Assembly: GCA_030848705.1 (NCBI GenBank)
Contig: CM061238.1
Coordinates: forward strand, 60,241,133 to 60,305,132
DNA: 64,000 nt
Reading direction: 5' to 3'
Source: Heracleum sosnowskyi
Taxonomy: Eukaryota > Streptophyta > Magnoliopsida > Apiales > Apiaceae
In this document: piece by piece, positions 1 to 10,684 of the stretch
Layout of the letters: every line of letters starts with the position of its first letter
Position numbering within the stretch: the stretch's first letter is position 1
Program-made: the position numbers and the translations under genes
Notes under the pieces: generated by a model
Told to the model about the DNA's origin: nothing
The model's input: the letters and a program-made list of their open reading frames with translations, nothing else
Database searches by the model: none

Positions 1-168
1 TTTTCCCCCATTTTCCTTGTATAGCTCCCTTTAGAGGTAAACGTAATCGGGCGTCCCCTGGTATCTGCTCCGATTCAGGCACGGACAGCTCCAAATGAAG
101 TTTTCTGTAATTCTATAAACCCATAGGGTCAAACTACGAGAAAATATACACAAAATGGCCCGCTTCAA
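1..168. repeat. Reference monomer (168 bp) used for numbering
   Basis: This is the first full unit, starting at the T/C tract. Landmarks are the T4C5 tract (1-9), a second TTTT (11-14), TAGCTC (22-27), a GGG-CGT-CCC mini-dyad (49-57), GCTCC repeats at 24, 67 and 88, TATAAA (114-119), ACCC-ATA-GGGT (119-129) and A-tracts at 131-133, 141-144 and 152-155. By hand count GC is 74 of 168, with 7 CpG sites (about 0.9 of the number expected from base composition). The length is close to a nucleosome plus linker-histone footprint, a common satellite length. 168 is divisible by three, but each frame meets stops inside the unit, so it does not encode a repeated protein. Confidence 0.95.
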
Positions 169-1008
169 TTTCCCCCCATTTTCCTTGTATAGCTCCCTTT
201 AGAGGTAAACGTAATCGGGCGTCCCCTGGTATCTGCTCCGATTCAGGCACGGACAGCTCCAAATGAAGTTTTCTGTAATTCTATAAACCCATAGGGTCAA
301 ACTACGAGAAAATATCCACAAAATGGCCCGCTTCAATTTTCCCCCATTTTCCTTGTATAGCTCCCTTTACAGGTAAACGTAATCGGGCGTCCCCTGGTAT
401 CTGCTCCGATTCAGGCACGGACAGCTCCAAATGAAGTTTTCTGTAATTCTATAAACTCATAGGGGCAAACTACGAGAAAATATCCACAAAATGGCCCGCT
501 TCAATTTTTCCCCATTTTCCTTGTATAGCTCCCTTTATAGGTAAACGTAATCGGGCGTCCCCTGGTATCTGCTCCGATTCAGGCACGGACAGCTCCAAAT
601 GAAGTTTTCGGTAATTCTATAAACCCATATGGTCAAACTACGAGAAAATATCCACAAAATGGCCCACTTCAATTTTTTCCCATTTTCCATGTATAGCTCC
701 CTTTATAGGTAAACGTAATCGGGCGTCCCCTGGTATGTGCTCCGATTCAGGCACAGACAGCTTCAAATGAATTTTTCTGCAATTCTATAAACCCATAGGG
801 TCAAACTACGAGAAAATATCCACAAAATGGCCCGCTTCAATTTTTCCCCATTTTCCTTGTATAGCTCCCTTTAGAGGTAAACGTAATCGGGCGTCCCCTG
901 GTATCTGCTCCGATTCAGGCACGGACAGCTCCAAATGAAGTTTTCTGTAATTCTATAAACCCAAAGGGTCAAACTACGAGAAAATATCAACAAAATGGCC
1001 CGCTTCAA

Positions 1009-2182
1009 TTTATCCCCATTTTCCTTGTAAGCTCCCTTTAGAGGTAAACGTAATCGGGTGTCCCTTGGTATCTGCTCCGATTCAGGCACGGACAGCTCCA
1101 AATGAAGTTTTCTGTAATTCTATAAACCCATAGGGTCAAACTACGAGAAAATATCCACAAAATTGCCCGCTTCAATTTTTCCCCATTTTCCATGTATAGC
1201 TCCCTTTATAGGTAAACGTAATCGGGCGTCCCCTGGTATCTGCTCCGATTCAGGCACGGACAGCTCCAAATGAAGTTTTCTGTAATTCTATAAACAAATA
1301 AGGTCAAACAACGAGAAAATATCCACAAAATGGCCCGCTTCAATTTTTCCCCATTTAACTTGTATAGCTCCCTTTATAGGTAAACGTAATCGGGCGTCCC
1401 CTGGTATCTGCTCCGATTCAGGCACGGACAGCTCCAAATGAAGTTTTCTGTAATTCTATAAACCCAAAGGGTCAAACTACGAGAAAATATCCACAAAATG
1501 ACCTGCTTCAATTTTTCCCCATTTTCCTTGTAAGCTCCCTTTAGAGGTAAACGTAATCGGGCATCCCTTGGTATCTGCTCCGATTCAGGCACGGACAGCT
1601 CCAAATGAAGTTTTCTGTAATTCTATAAACCCATAGGGTCAAACTACGAGAAAATATCCACAAAATTGCTCGCTTCAATTTTTCCCCATTTTCCATGTAT
1701 AGCTCCCTTTATAGGTAAACGTAATCGGGCGTCCCCTGGTATGTGCTCCGATTCAGGCACAGACAGCTTCAAATGAAGTTTTCTGCAATTCTATAAACCC
1801 ATAGGGTCAAACTACGAGAAAATATCCACAAAATGGCCCGCTTCAATTTTTCCCGATTTTCCTTGTATAGCTCCCTTTAGAGGTAAACGTAATCGGGCGT
1901 CCCCTGGTATCTGCTCCGATTCAGGCACGGACAGCTCCAAATGAAGTTTTCTGTAATTCTATAAACAAATAGGGTCAAACAACGAGAAAATATCCACAAA
2001 ATGGCCCGCTTCAATTTTTCCCCATTTAACTTGTATAGCTCCCTTTATAGGTAAACGTAATCGGGCGTCCCCTGGTATCTGCTCCGATTCAGGCACGGAC
2101 AGCTCCAAATGAAGTTTTCTGTAATTCTATAAACCCATAGGGTCAAACTACGAGAAAATATCCACAAAATGGACTGCTTCAA
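1009..2182. repeat. Subfamily B block, copy 1 (3-mer plus 4-mer)
   Basis: Seven monomers. The two 167-bp monomers begin at 1009 and 1512, with gtaagc at 1027 and 1530. The first is followed by a monomer that combines the ccatgt/tttatagg start with the 'aacaaataagg' end, so that unit has three monomers (503 bp). The second is followed by the full B order: ccatgt/tatgtg/cagacagcttc monomer (1679), cccgatttt with aacaaatagg (1847), then catttaacttg (2015). Confidence 0.85.
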
Positions 2183-3022
2183 TTTTCCCCCATTTTCCTT
2201 GTATAGCTCCCTTTAGAGGTAAACGTAATCGGGCGTCCCCTGGTATCTGCTCCGATTCAGGCACGGACAGCTCCAAATGAAATTTTCTGCAATTCTATAA
2301 ACCCATAGGGTCAAACTACGAGAAAATATACACAAAATGGCCCGCTTCAATTTCCCCCCATTTTCCTTGTATAGCTCCCTTTAGAGGTAAACGTAATCGG
2401 GCGTCCCCTGGTATCTGCTCCGATTCAGGCACGGACAGCTCCAAATGAAGTTTTCTGTAATTCTATAAACCCATAGGGTCAAACTACGAGAAAATATCCA
2501 CAAAATGGCCCGCTTCAATTTTTCCCCATTTTCCTTGTATAGCTCCCTTTAGAGGTAAACGTAATCGGGCGTCCCCTGGTATCTGCTCCGATTCAGGCAC
2601 GGACAACTCCAAATGAAGTTTTCTGTAATTCTATAAACCCATAGGGTCAAACTACGAGAAAATATCCACAAAATGGCCTGCTTCAATTTTTCCCCATTTT
2701 CCTTGTACAGCTCACTTTAGAGGTAAACGTAATCGGGCATCCCCTGGTATCTGCTCCGATTCAGGCACGGACAGCTCCAAATGAAGTTTTCTGTAATTGT
2801 ATAAACCCATAGGGTCAAACTACCAGAAAATATCCACAAAATGGCCTGCTTCAATTTTTCCCCATTTTCCTTGTACAGCTCACTTTAGAGGTAAACGTAA
2901 TCGGGCATCCCCTGGTATCTGCTCCGATTCAGGCACGGACAGCTCCAAATGAAGTTTTCTGTAATTCTATAAACCCATCGGGTCAAACTACGAGAAAATA
3001 TCCACAAAATGGCCCACTTCAA

Positions 3023-4364
3023 TTTTTCCCCATTTTCCTTGTAAGCTCCCTTTAGAGGTAAACGTAATCGGGCGTCCCTTGGTATCTGCTCCGATTCAGG
3101 CACAGACAGCTCCAAATGAAGTTTGATGTAATTCTATAAACCCATAGGGTCAAACTACGAGAAAATATCCACAAAATTGCCCGCTTCAATTTTTCCCCAT
3201 TTTCCATGTATAGCTCCCTTTATAGGTAAACGTAATCGGGCGTCCCCTGGTATGTGCTCCGATTCAGGCACAGACAGCTTCAAATGAAGTTTTCTGCAAT
3301 TCTATAAACCCATAGGGTCAAACTACGAGAAAATATCCACAAAATGGCCCGCTTCAATTTTTCCCGATTTTCCTTGTATAGCTCCCTTTAGAGGTAAACG
3401 TAATCAGGCGTCCCCTGGTATCTGCTCCGATTCAGGCACGGACAGCTCCAAATGAAGTTTTCTGTAATTCTATAAACAAATAGGGTCAAACAACGAGAAA
3501 ATATCCACAAAATGGCCCGCTTCAATTTTTCCCCATTTAACTTGTATAGCTCCCTTTATAGGTAAACGTAATCGGGCGTCCCCTGGTATCTGCTCCGATT
3601 CAGGCACGGACAGCTCCAAATGAAGTTTTCTGTAATTCTATAAACCCAAAGGGTCAAACTACGAGAAAATATCCACAAAATGGCCCGCTTCAATTTTTCC
3701 CCATTTTCCTTGTAAGCTCCCTTTAGAGGTAAACGTAATCGGGCGTCCCTTGGTATCTGCTCCGATTCAGGCACGGACAGCTCCAAATGAAGTTTTCTGT
3801 AATTCTATAAACCCATAGGGTCAAACTACGAGAAAATATCCACAAAATTGCCCGCTTCAATTTTTCCCCATTTTCCATGTATAGCTCCCTTTATAGGTAA
3901 ACGTAATCGGGCGTCCCCTGGTATGTGCTCCGATTCAGGCACAGACAGCTTCAAATGAAGTTTTCTGCAATTCTATAAACCCATAGGGTCAAACTACGAG
4001 AAAATATCCACAAAATGGCCCGCTTCAATTTTTCCCAATTTTCCTTGTATAGCTCCCTTTAGAGGTAAACGTAATCGGGCGTCCCCTGGTATCTGCTCCG
4101 ATTCAGGCACGGACAGCTCCAAATGAAGTTTTCTGTAATTCTATAAACAAATAGGGTCAAACAACGAGAAAATATCCACAAAATGGCCCGCTTCAATTTT
4201 TCCCCATTTAACTTGTATAGCTCCCTTTATAGGTAAACGTAATCGGGCGTCCCCTGGTATCTGCTCCGATTCAGGCACGGACAGCTCCAAATGAAGTTTT
4301 CTGTAATTCTATAAACCCATAGGGTCAAACTACGAGAAAATATCCACAAAATGGACCGCTTCAA
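3023..4364. repeat. Subfamily B block, copy 2 (two 4-monomer HOR units)
   Basis: Two tandem 671-bp units. Each has a 167-bp gtaagc monomer (3023, 3694), a ccatgt/tatgtg/cagacagcttc monomer (3190, 3861), a cccgattt or cccaattt monomer ending in aacaaatagg and caaacaacgag (3358, 4029), and a catttaacttg/tttatagg monomer (3526, 4197). The first 167-bp unit has a private 'gtttgatg' change at about 3121, shared only with the copies at about 9670 and 15549. This marks the three blocks as copies of one ancestor. Confidence 0.88.
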
Positions 4365-7300
4365 TTTTTCCCCATTTTCCTTGTATAGCTCCCTTTAGAG
4401 GTAAACGTAATCGGGCGTCCCCTGGTATCTGCTCCGATTCAGGCACGGACAGCTCCAAATGAAGTTTTCTGCAATTCTATAAACCCATAGGGTCAAACTA
4501 CGAGAAAATATACACAAAATGGCCCGCTTCAATTTCCCCCCATTTTCCTTGTATAGCTCCCTTTAGAGGTAAACGTAATCGGGCGTCCCCTGGTATCTGC
4601 TCCGATTCAGGCACGGACAGCTCCAAATGAAGTTTTCTGTAATTCTATAAACCCATAGGGTCAAACTACGAGAAAATATCCACAAAATGGCCCGCTTCAA
4701 TTTTTCCCCATTTTCCTTGTATAGCTCCCTTTAGAGGTAAACGTAATCGGGCGTCCCCTGGTATCTGCTCCGATTCAGGCACGGACAACTCCAAATGAAG
4801 TTTTCTGTAATTCTATAAACCCATAGGGTCAAACTACGAGAAAATATCCACAAAATGGCCTGCTTCAATTTTTCCCCATTTTCCTTGTATAGCTCACTTT
4901 AGAGGTAAACGTAATCGGGCATCCCCTGGTATCTGCTCCGATTCAGGCACGGACAGCTCCAAATGAAGTTTTCTGTAATTGTATAAACCCATAGGGTCAA
5001 ACTACGAGAAAATATCCACAAAATGGACCGCTTCAATTTTCCCCCATTTTCCTTGTATAGCTTCCTTTAGAGCTAAACGTAATCGGGCGTCCCCTGGTAT
5101 CTGCTCCGATTCAGGCACGGACAGCTCCAAATGAAGTTTTCTGTAATTCTATAAACCCATAGGGTCAAACTACGAGAAAATATACACAAAATGGCCCGCT
5201 TCAATTTCCCCCCATTTTCCTTGTATAGCTCCCTTTAGAGGTAAACGTAATCGGGCGTCCCCTGGTATCTGCTCCGATTCAGGCACGGACAGCTCCAAAT
5301 GAAGTTTTCTGTAATTCTATAAACCCATAGGGTCAAACTACGAGAAAATATCCATAAAATGGCCCGCTTCAATTTTCCCCCATTTTCCTTGTATAGCTCC
5401 CTTTAGAGGTAAACGTAATCGGGCGTCCCCTGGTATCTGCTCCGATTCAGGCACGGACAGCTCCAAATGAAGTTTTCTGCAATTCTATAAACCCATAGGG
5501 TCAAACTACGAGAAAATATACACAAAATGGCCCGCTTCAATTTCCCCCCATTTTCCTTGTATAGCTCCCTTTAGAGGTAAACGTAATCGGGCGTCCCCTG
5601 GTATCTGCTCCGATTCAGGCACGGACAACTCCAAATGAAGTTTTCGGTAATTCTATAAACCCATAGGGTCAAACTACGAGAAAATATCCACAAAATGGCC
5701 CGCTTCAATTTCCCCCCATTTTCCTTGTATAGCTCCCTTTAGAGGTAAACGTAATCGGGCGTCCCCTGGTATCTGCTCCGATTCAGGCACGGACAGCTCC
5801 AAATGAAGTTTTCTGTAATTCTATAAACCCATAGGGTCAAACTACGAGAAAATATACACAAAATGGCCCGCTTCAATTTCCCCCCATTTTCCTTGTATAG
5901 CTCCCTTTAGAGGTAAACGTAATCGGGCGTCCCCTGGTATCTGCTCCGATTCAGGCACGGACAGCTCCAAATGAAGTTTTCTGTAATTCTATAAACCCAT
6001 AGGGTCAAACTACGAGAAAATATCCACAAAATGGCCCGCTTCAATTTTCCCCCATTTTCCTTGTATAGCTCCCTTTAGAGGTAAACGTAATCGGGCGTCC
6101 CCTGGTATCTGCTCCGATTCAGGCACGGACAGCTCCAAATGAAGTTTTCTGCAATTCTATAAACCCATATGGTCAAACTACGAGAAAATATACACAAAAT
6201 GGCCCGCTTCAATTTCCCCCCATTTTCCTTGTATAGCTCCCTTTAGAGGTAAACGTAATCGGGCGTCCCCTGGTATCTGCTCCGATTCAGGCACGGACAA
6301 CTCCAAATGAAGTTTTCGGTAATTCTATAAACCCATAGGGTCAAACTACGAGAAAATATCCACAAAATGGCCCGCTTCAATTTTTCCCCATTTTCCTTGT
6401 ATAGCTCCCTTTAGAGGTAAACGTAATCGGGCGTCCCCTGGTATCTGCTCCGATTCAGGCACGGACAACTCCAAATGAAGTTTTCTGTAATTCTATAAAC
6501 CCATAGGGTCAAACTACGAGAAAATATCCACAAAATGGCCTGCTTCAATTTTTCCCCATTTTCCTTGTACAGCTCACTTTAGAGGTAAACGTAATCGGGC
6601 ATCCCCTGGTATCTGCTCCGATTCAGGCACGGACAGCTCCAAATGAAGTTTTCTGTAATTCTATAAACCCATAGGGTCAAACTACGAGAAAATATCCACA
6701 AAATGGACCGCTTCAATTTTCCCCCATTTTCCTTGTATAGCTCCCTTTAGAGGTAAATGTAATCGGGCGTCCCCTAGTATCTGCTCCGATTCAGGCACGG
6801 ACAGCTCCAAATGAAGTTTTCTGTAATTCTATAAACCCATAGGGTCAAACTACGAGAAAATATACACAAAATGGCCCGCTTCAATTTCCCCCCATTTTCC
6901 ATGTATAGCTCCCTTTAGAGGTAAACGTAATCGGGCGTCCCCTGGTATCTGCTCCGATTCAGGCACGGACAATTCCAAATGAAGTTTTCTGTAATTCTAT
7001 AAACCCATAGGGTCAAACTACGAGAAAATATCCACAAAATGGCCCGCTTCAATTTTCCCCCATTTTCCTTGTATAGCTCCCTTTAGAGGTAAACGTAATC
7101 GGGCGTCCCCTGCTATCTGCTCCGATTCAGGCACGGACAGCTCCAAATGAAGTTTTCTGTAATTCTATAAACCCATAGGGGCAAACTACGAGAAAATATC
7201 CACAAAATGGCCCGCTTCAATTTTTCCCCATTTTCCTTGTATAGCTCCCTTTATAGGTAAACGTAATCGGGCGTCCCCTGGTATCTGCTCCGATTCAGGC

Positions 7301-7473
7301 ACGGACAGCTCCAAATGAAGTTTTCGGTAATTCTATAAACCCATAGGGTCAAACTACGAGAAAATATCCACAAAATGGCCCGCTTCAATTTTTCCCCATT
7401 TTCCTTGTATAGCTCCCTTTAGAGGTAAACGTAATCGGGCGTCCCCTGGTATCTGCTCCGATTCAGGCACGGA
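3023..7473. repeat. 4.45-kb duplicated block, left copy (pairs with 15450-19900)
   Basis: Markers spaced through this segment recur 12,427 bp to the right: gtaagc at 3041/15468 and 3712/16139, 'ccataaaa' at 5355/17782, 'aaatgt' at 6758/19185 and 'ctgctatctg' at 7111/19538. Rare shared variants such as tgtatagctcac, taattgtataaac and agagctaaacg support common descent. Line-by-line reading shows roughly a dozen substitutions over the 4.45 kb. The copies diverge to the right of about 7473/19900. Confidence 0.85.
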
Positions 7474-7643
7474 CAGCTCCAAATGAAGTTTTCTGCAATT
7501 CTATAAACCCATATGGTCAAACTACGAGAAAATATACACAAAATGGCCCGCTTCAATTTCCCCCCATTTTCCTTGTATAGCTCCCTTTAGAGGTAAACGT
7601 AATCGGGCGTCCCCTGGTATCTGCTCCGATTCAGGCACGGACA
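5835..7643. repeat. 1.8-kb tandem duplication, left copy (offset 1,680 bp)
   Basis: Compared with 7515-9323 I see no difference in about 1,809 bp, including private variants (aaatgt, ccctagtat, ccatgt with acaattcc, ctgctatctg). The offset is ten monomers and the copies overlap, so this is one tandem ten-monomer duplication with partial third-copy flanks. Boundaries are the catagggt/catatggt difference at 5834/7514 and the acagctcc/acaactcc difference at 7644/9324. Confidence 0.88.
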
Positions 7644-9323
7644 GCTCCAAATGAAGTTTTCTGTAATTCTATAAACCCATAGGGTCAAACTACGAGAAAA
7701 TATCCACAAAATGGCCCGCTTCAATTTTCCCCCATTTTCCTTGTATAGCTCCCTTTAGAGGTAAACGTAATCGGGCGTCCCCTGGTATCTGCTCCGATTC
7801 AGGCACGGACAGCTCCAAATGAAGTTTTCTGCAATTCTATAAACCCATATGGTCAAACTACGAGAAAATATACACAAAATGGCCCGCTTCAATTTCCCCC
7901 CATTTTCCTTGTATAGCTCCCTTTAGAGGTAAACGTAATCGGGCGTCCCCTGGTATCTGCTCCGATTCAGGCACGGACAACTCCAAATGAAGTTTTCGGT
8001 AATTCTATAAACCCATAGGGTCAAACTACGAGAAAATATCCACAAAATGGCCCGCTTCAATTTTTCCCCATTTTCCTTGTATAGCTCCCTTTAGAGGTAA
8101 ACGTAATCGGGCGTCCCCTGGTATCTGCTCCGATTCAGGCACGGACAACTCCAAATGAAGTTTTCTGTAATTCTATAAACCCATAGGGTCAAACTACGAG
8201 AAAATATCCACAAAATGGCCTGCTTCAATTTTTCCCCATTTTCCTTGTACAGCTCACTTTAGAGGTAAACGTAATCGGGCATCCCCTGGTATCTGCTCCG
8301 ATTCAGGCACGGACAGCTCCAAATGAAGTTTTCTGTAATTCTATAAACCCATAGGGTCAAACTACGAGAAAATATCCACAAAATGGACCGCTTCAATTTT
8401 CCCCCATTTTCCTTGTATAGCTCCCTTTAGAGGTAAATGTAATCGGGCGTCCCCTAGTATCTGCTCCGATTCAGGCACGGACAGCTCCAAATGAAGTTTT
8501 CTGTAATTCTATAAACCCATAGGGTCAAACTACGAGAAAATATACACAAAATGGCCCGCTTCAATTTCCCCCCATTTTCCATGTATAGCTCCCTTTAGAG
8601 GTAAACGTAATCGGGCGTCCCCTGGTATCTGCTCCGATTCAGGCACGGACAATTCCAAATGAAGTTTTCTGTAATTCTATAAACCCATAGGGTCAAACTA
8701 CGAGAAAATATCCACAAAATGGCCCGCTTCAATTTTCCCCCATTTTCCTTGTATAGCTCCCTTTAGAGGTAAACGTAATCGGGCGTCCCCTGCTATCTGC
8801 TCCGATTCAGGCACGGACAGCTCCAAATGAAGTTTTCTGTAATTCTATAAACCCATAGGGGCAAACTACGAGAAAATATCCACAAAATGGCCCGCTTCAA
8901 TTTTTCCCCATTTTCCTTGTATAGCTCCCTTTATAGGTAAACGTAATCGGGCGTCCCCTGGTATCTGCTCCGATTCAGGCACGGACAGCTCCAAATGAAG
9001 TTTTCGGTAATTCTATAAACCCATAGGGTCAAACTACGAGAAAATATCCACAAAATGGCCCGCTTCAATTTTTCCCCATTTTCCTTGTATAGCTCCCTTT
9101 AGAGGTAAACGTAATCGGGCGTCCCCTGGTATCTGCTCCGATTCAGGCACGGACAGCTCCAAATGAAGTTTTCTGCAATTCTATAAACCCATATGGTCAA
9201 ACTACGAGAAAATATACACAAAATGGCCCGCTTCAATTTCCCCCCATTTTCCTTGTATAGCTCCCTTTAGAGGTAAACGTAATCGGGCGTCCCCTGGTAT
9301 CTGCTCCGATTCAGGCACGGACA
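7515..9323. repeat. 1.8-kb tandem duplication, right copy (offset 1,680 bp)
   Basis: Partner of 5835-7643. Absence of visible differences makes this the youngest duplication recognisable in the window. It runs directly into the subfamily B block at 9405. Confidence 0.88.
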
Positions 9324-9404
9324 ACTCCAAATGAAGTTTTCGGTAATTCTATAAACCCATAGGGTCAAACTACGAGAAAATATCCACAAAATGGCCCGCT
9401 TCAA

Positions 9405-10409
9405 TTTTTCCCCATTTTCCTTGTAAGCTCCCTTTAGAGGTAAACGTAATCGGGCGTCCCTTGGTATCTGCTCCGATTCAGGCACGGACAGCTCCAAATG
9501 AAGTTTTCTGTAATTCTATAAACCCATAGGGTCAAACTACGAGAAAATATCCACAAAATGGCCCGCTTCAATTTTTCCCCATTTTCCTTGTAAGCTCCCT
9601 TTAGAGGTAAACGTAATCGGGCGTCCCTTGGTATCTGCTCCGATTCAGGCACGGACAGCTCCAAATGAAGTTTGATGTAATTCTATAAACCCATAGGGTC
9701 AAACTACGAGAAAATATCCACAAAATTGCCCGCTTCAATTTTTCCCCATTTTCCATGTATAGCTCCCTTTATAGGTAAACGTAATCGGGCGTCCCCTGGT
9801 ATGTGCTCCGATTCAGGCACAGACAGCTTCAAATGAAGTTTTCTGCAATTCTATAAACCCATAGGGTCAAACTACGAGAAAATATCCACAAAATGGCCCG
9901 CTTCAATTTTTCCCGATTTTCCTTGTATAGCTCCCTTTAGAGGTAAACGTAATCGGGCGTCCCCTGGTATCTGCTCCGATTCAGGCACGGACAGCTCCAA
10001 ATGAAGTTTTCTGTAATTCTATAAACAAATAGGGTCAAACAACGAGAAAATATCCACAAAATGGCCCGCTTCAATTTTTCCCCATTTAACTTGTATAGCT
10101 CCCTTTATAGGTAAACGTAATCGGGCGTCCCCTGGTATCTGCTCCGATTCAGGCACGGACAGCTCCAAATGAAGTTTTCTGTAATTCTATAAACCCAAAG
10201 GGTCAAACTACGAGAAAATATCCACAAAATGGCCCGCTTCAATTTTTCCCCATTTTCCTTGTAAGCTCCCTTTAGAGGTAAACGTAATCGGGCGTCCCTT
10301 GGTATCTGCTCCGATTCAGGCACGGACAGCTCCAAATGAAGTTTTCTGTAATTCTATAAACCCATAGGGTCAAACTACGAGAAAATATCCACAAAATTGC
10401 CCGCTTCAA
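9405..10409. repeat. Subfamily B block, copy 3, with a duplicated 167-bp monomer
   Basis: Two gtaagc monomers stand side by side (9405 and 9572), followed by the ccatgt, cccgattt and catttaacttg monomers and another gtaagc monomer (10243). The sequence left of 9424 matches the left flank of the copy at 15450, while the sequence right of 9591 matches its right flank. The two copies therefore differ by exactly one 167-bp monomer, as expected from one unequal exchange. The block switches abruptly to T3C6 monomers at about 10410. Confidence 0.85.
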
Positions 10410-10684
10410 TTTCCCCCCATTTTCCTTGTATAGCTCCCTTTAGAGGTAAACGTAATCGGGCGTCCCCTGGTATCTGCTCCGATTCAGGCACGGACAGCTC
10501 CAAATGAAGTTTTCTGTAATTCTATAAACCCATAGGGTCAAACTACGAGAAAATATCCATAAAATGGCCCGCTTCAATTTTCCCCCATTTTCCATGTATA
10601 GCTCCCTTTAGAGGTAAACGTAATCGGGCGTCCCCTGGTATCTGCTCCGATTCAGGCACGGACAGCTCCAAATGAAGTTTTCTG

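Noticed and set aside
35..54. A CENP-B box around aatcgggcg
   Set aside because: The right half (A-N-N-CGGG) fits the functional consensus, but the essential TTCG at the left half is absent (gtaa instead), so no monomer I read has a complete box.
22..80. A functional tRNA gene in each monomer
   Set aside because: Only box-like motifs and spacing match; the acceptor stem does not pair, the T-loop has an extra base and no convincing anticodon arm forms. Kept only as a low-interest observation.
871..1101. A 76-codon reverse-strand frame, with near-identical copies ending at 1604, 3115, 3786, 9497, 9664, 10335, 15542 and 16213
   Set aside because: Each copy exists only where a 167-bp gtaagc monomer shifts the reading frame past a TAG and joins two satellite frames. 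All start at TTG. Normal 168-bp units stop in this frame, and nothing but satellite sequence surrounds them.
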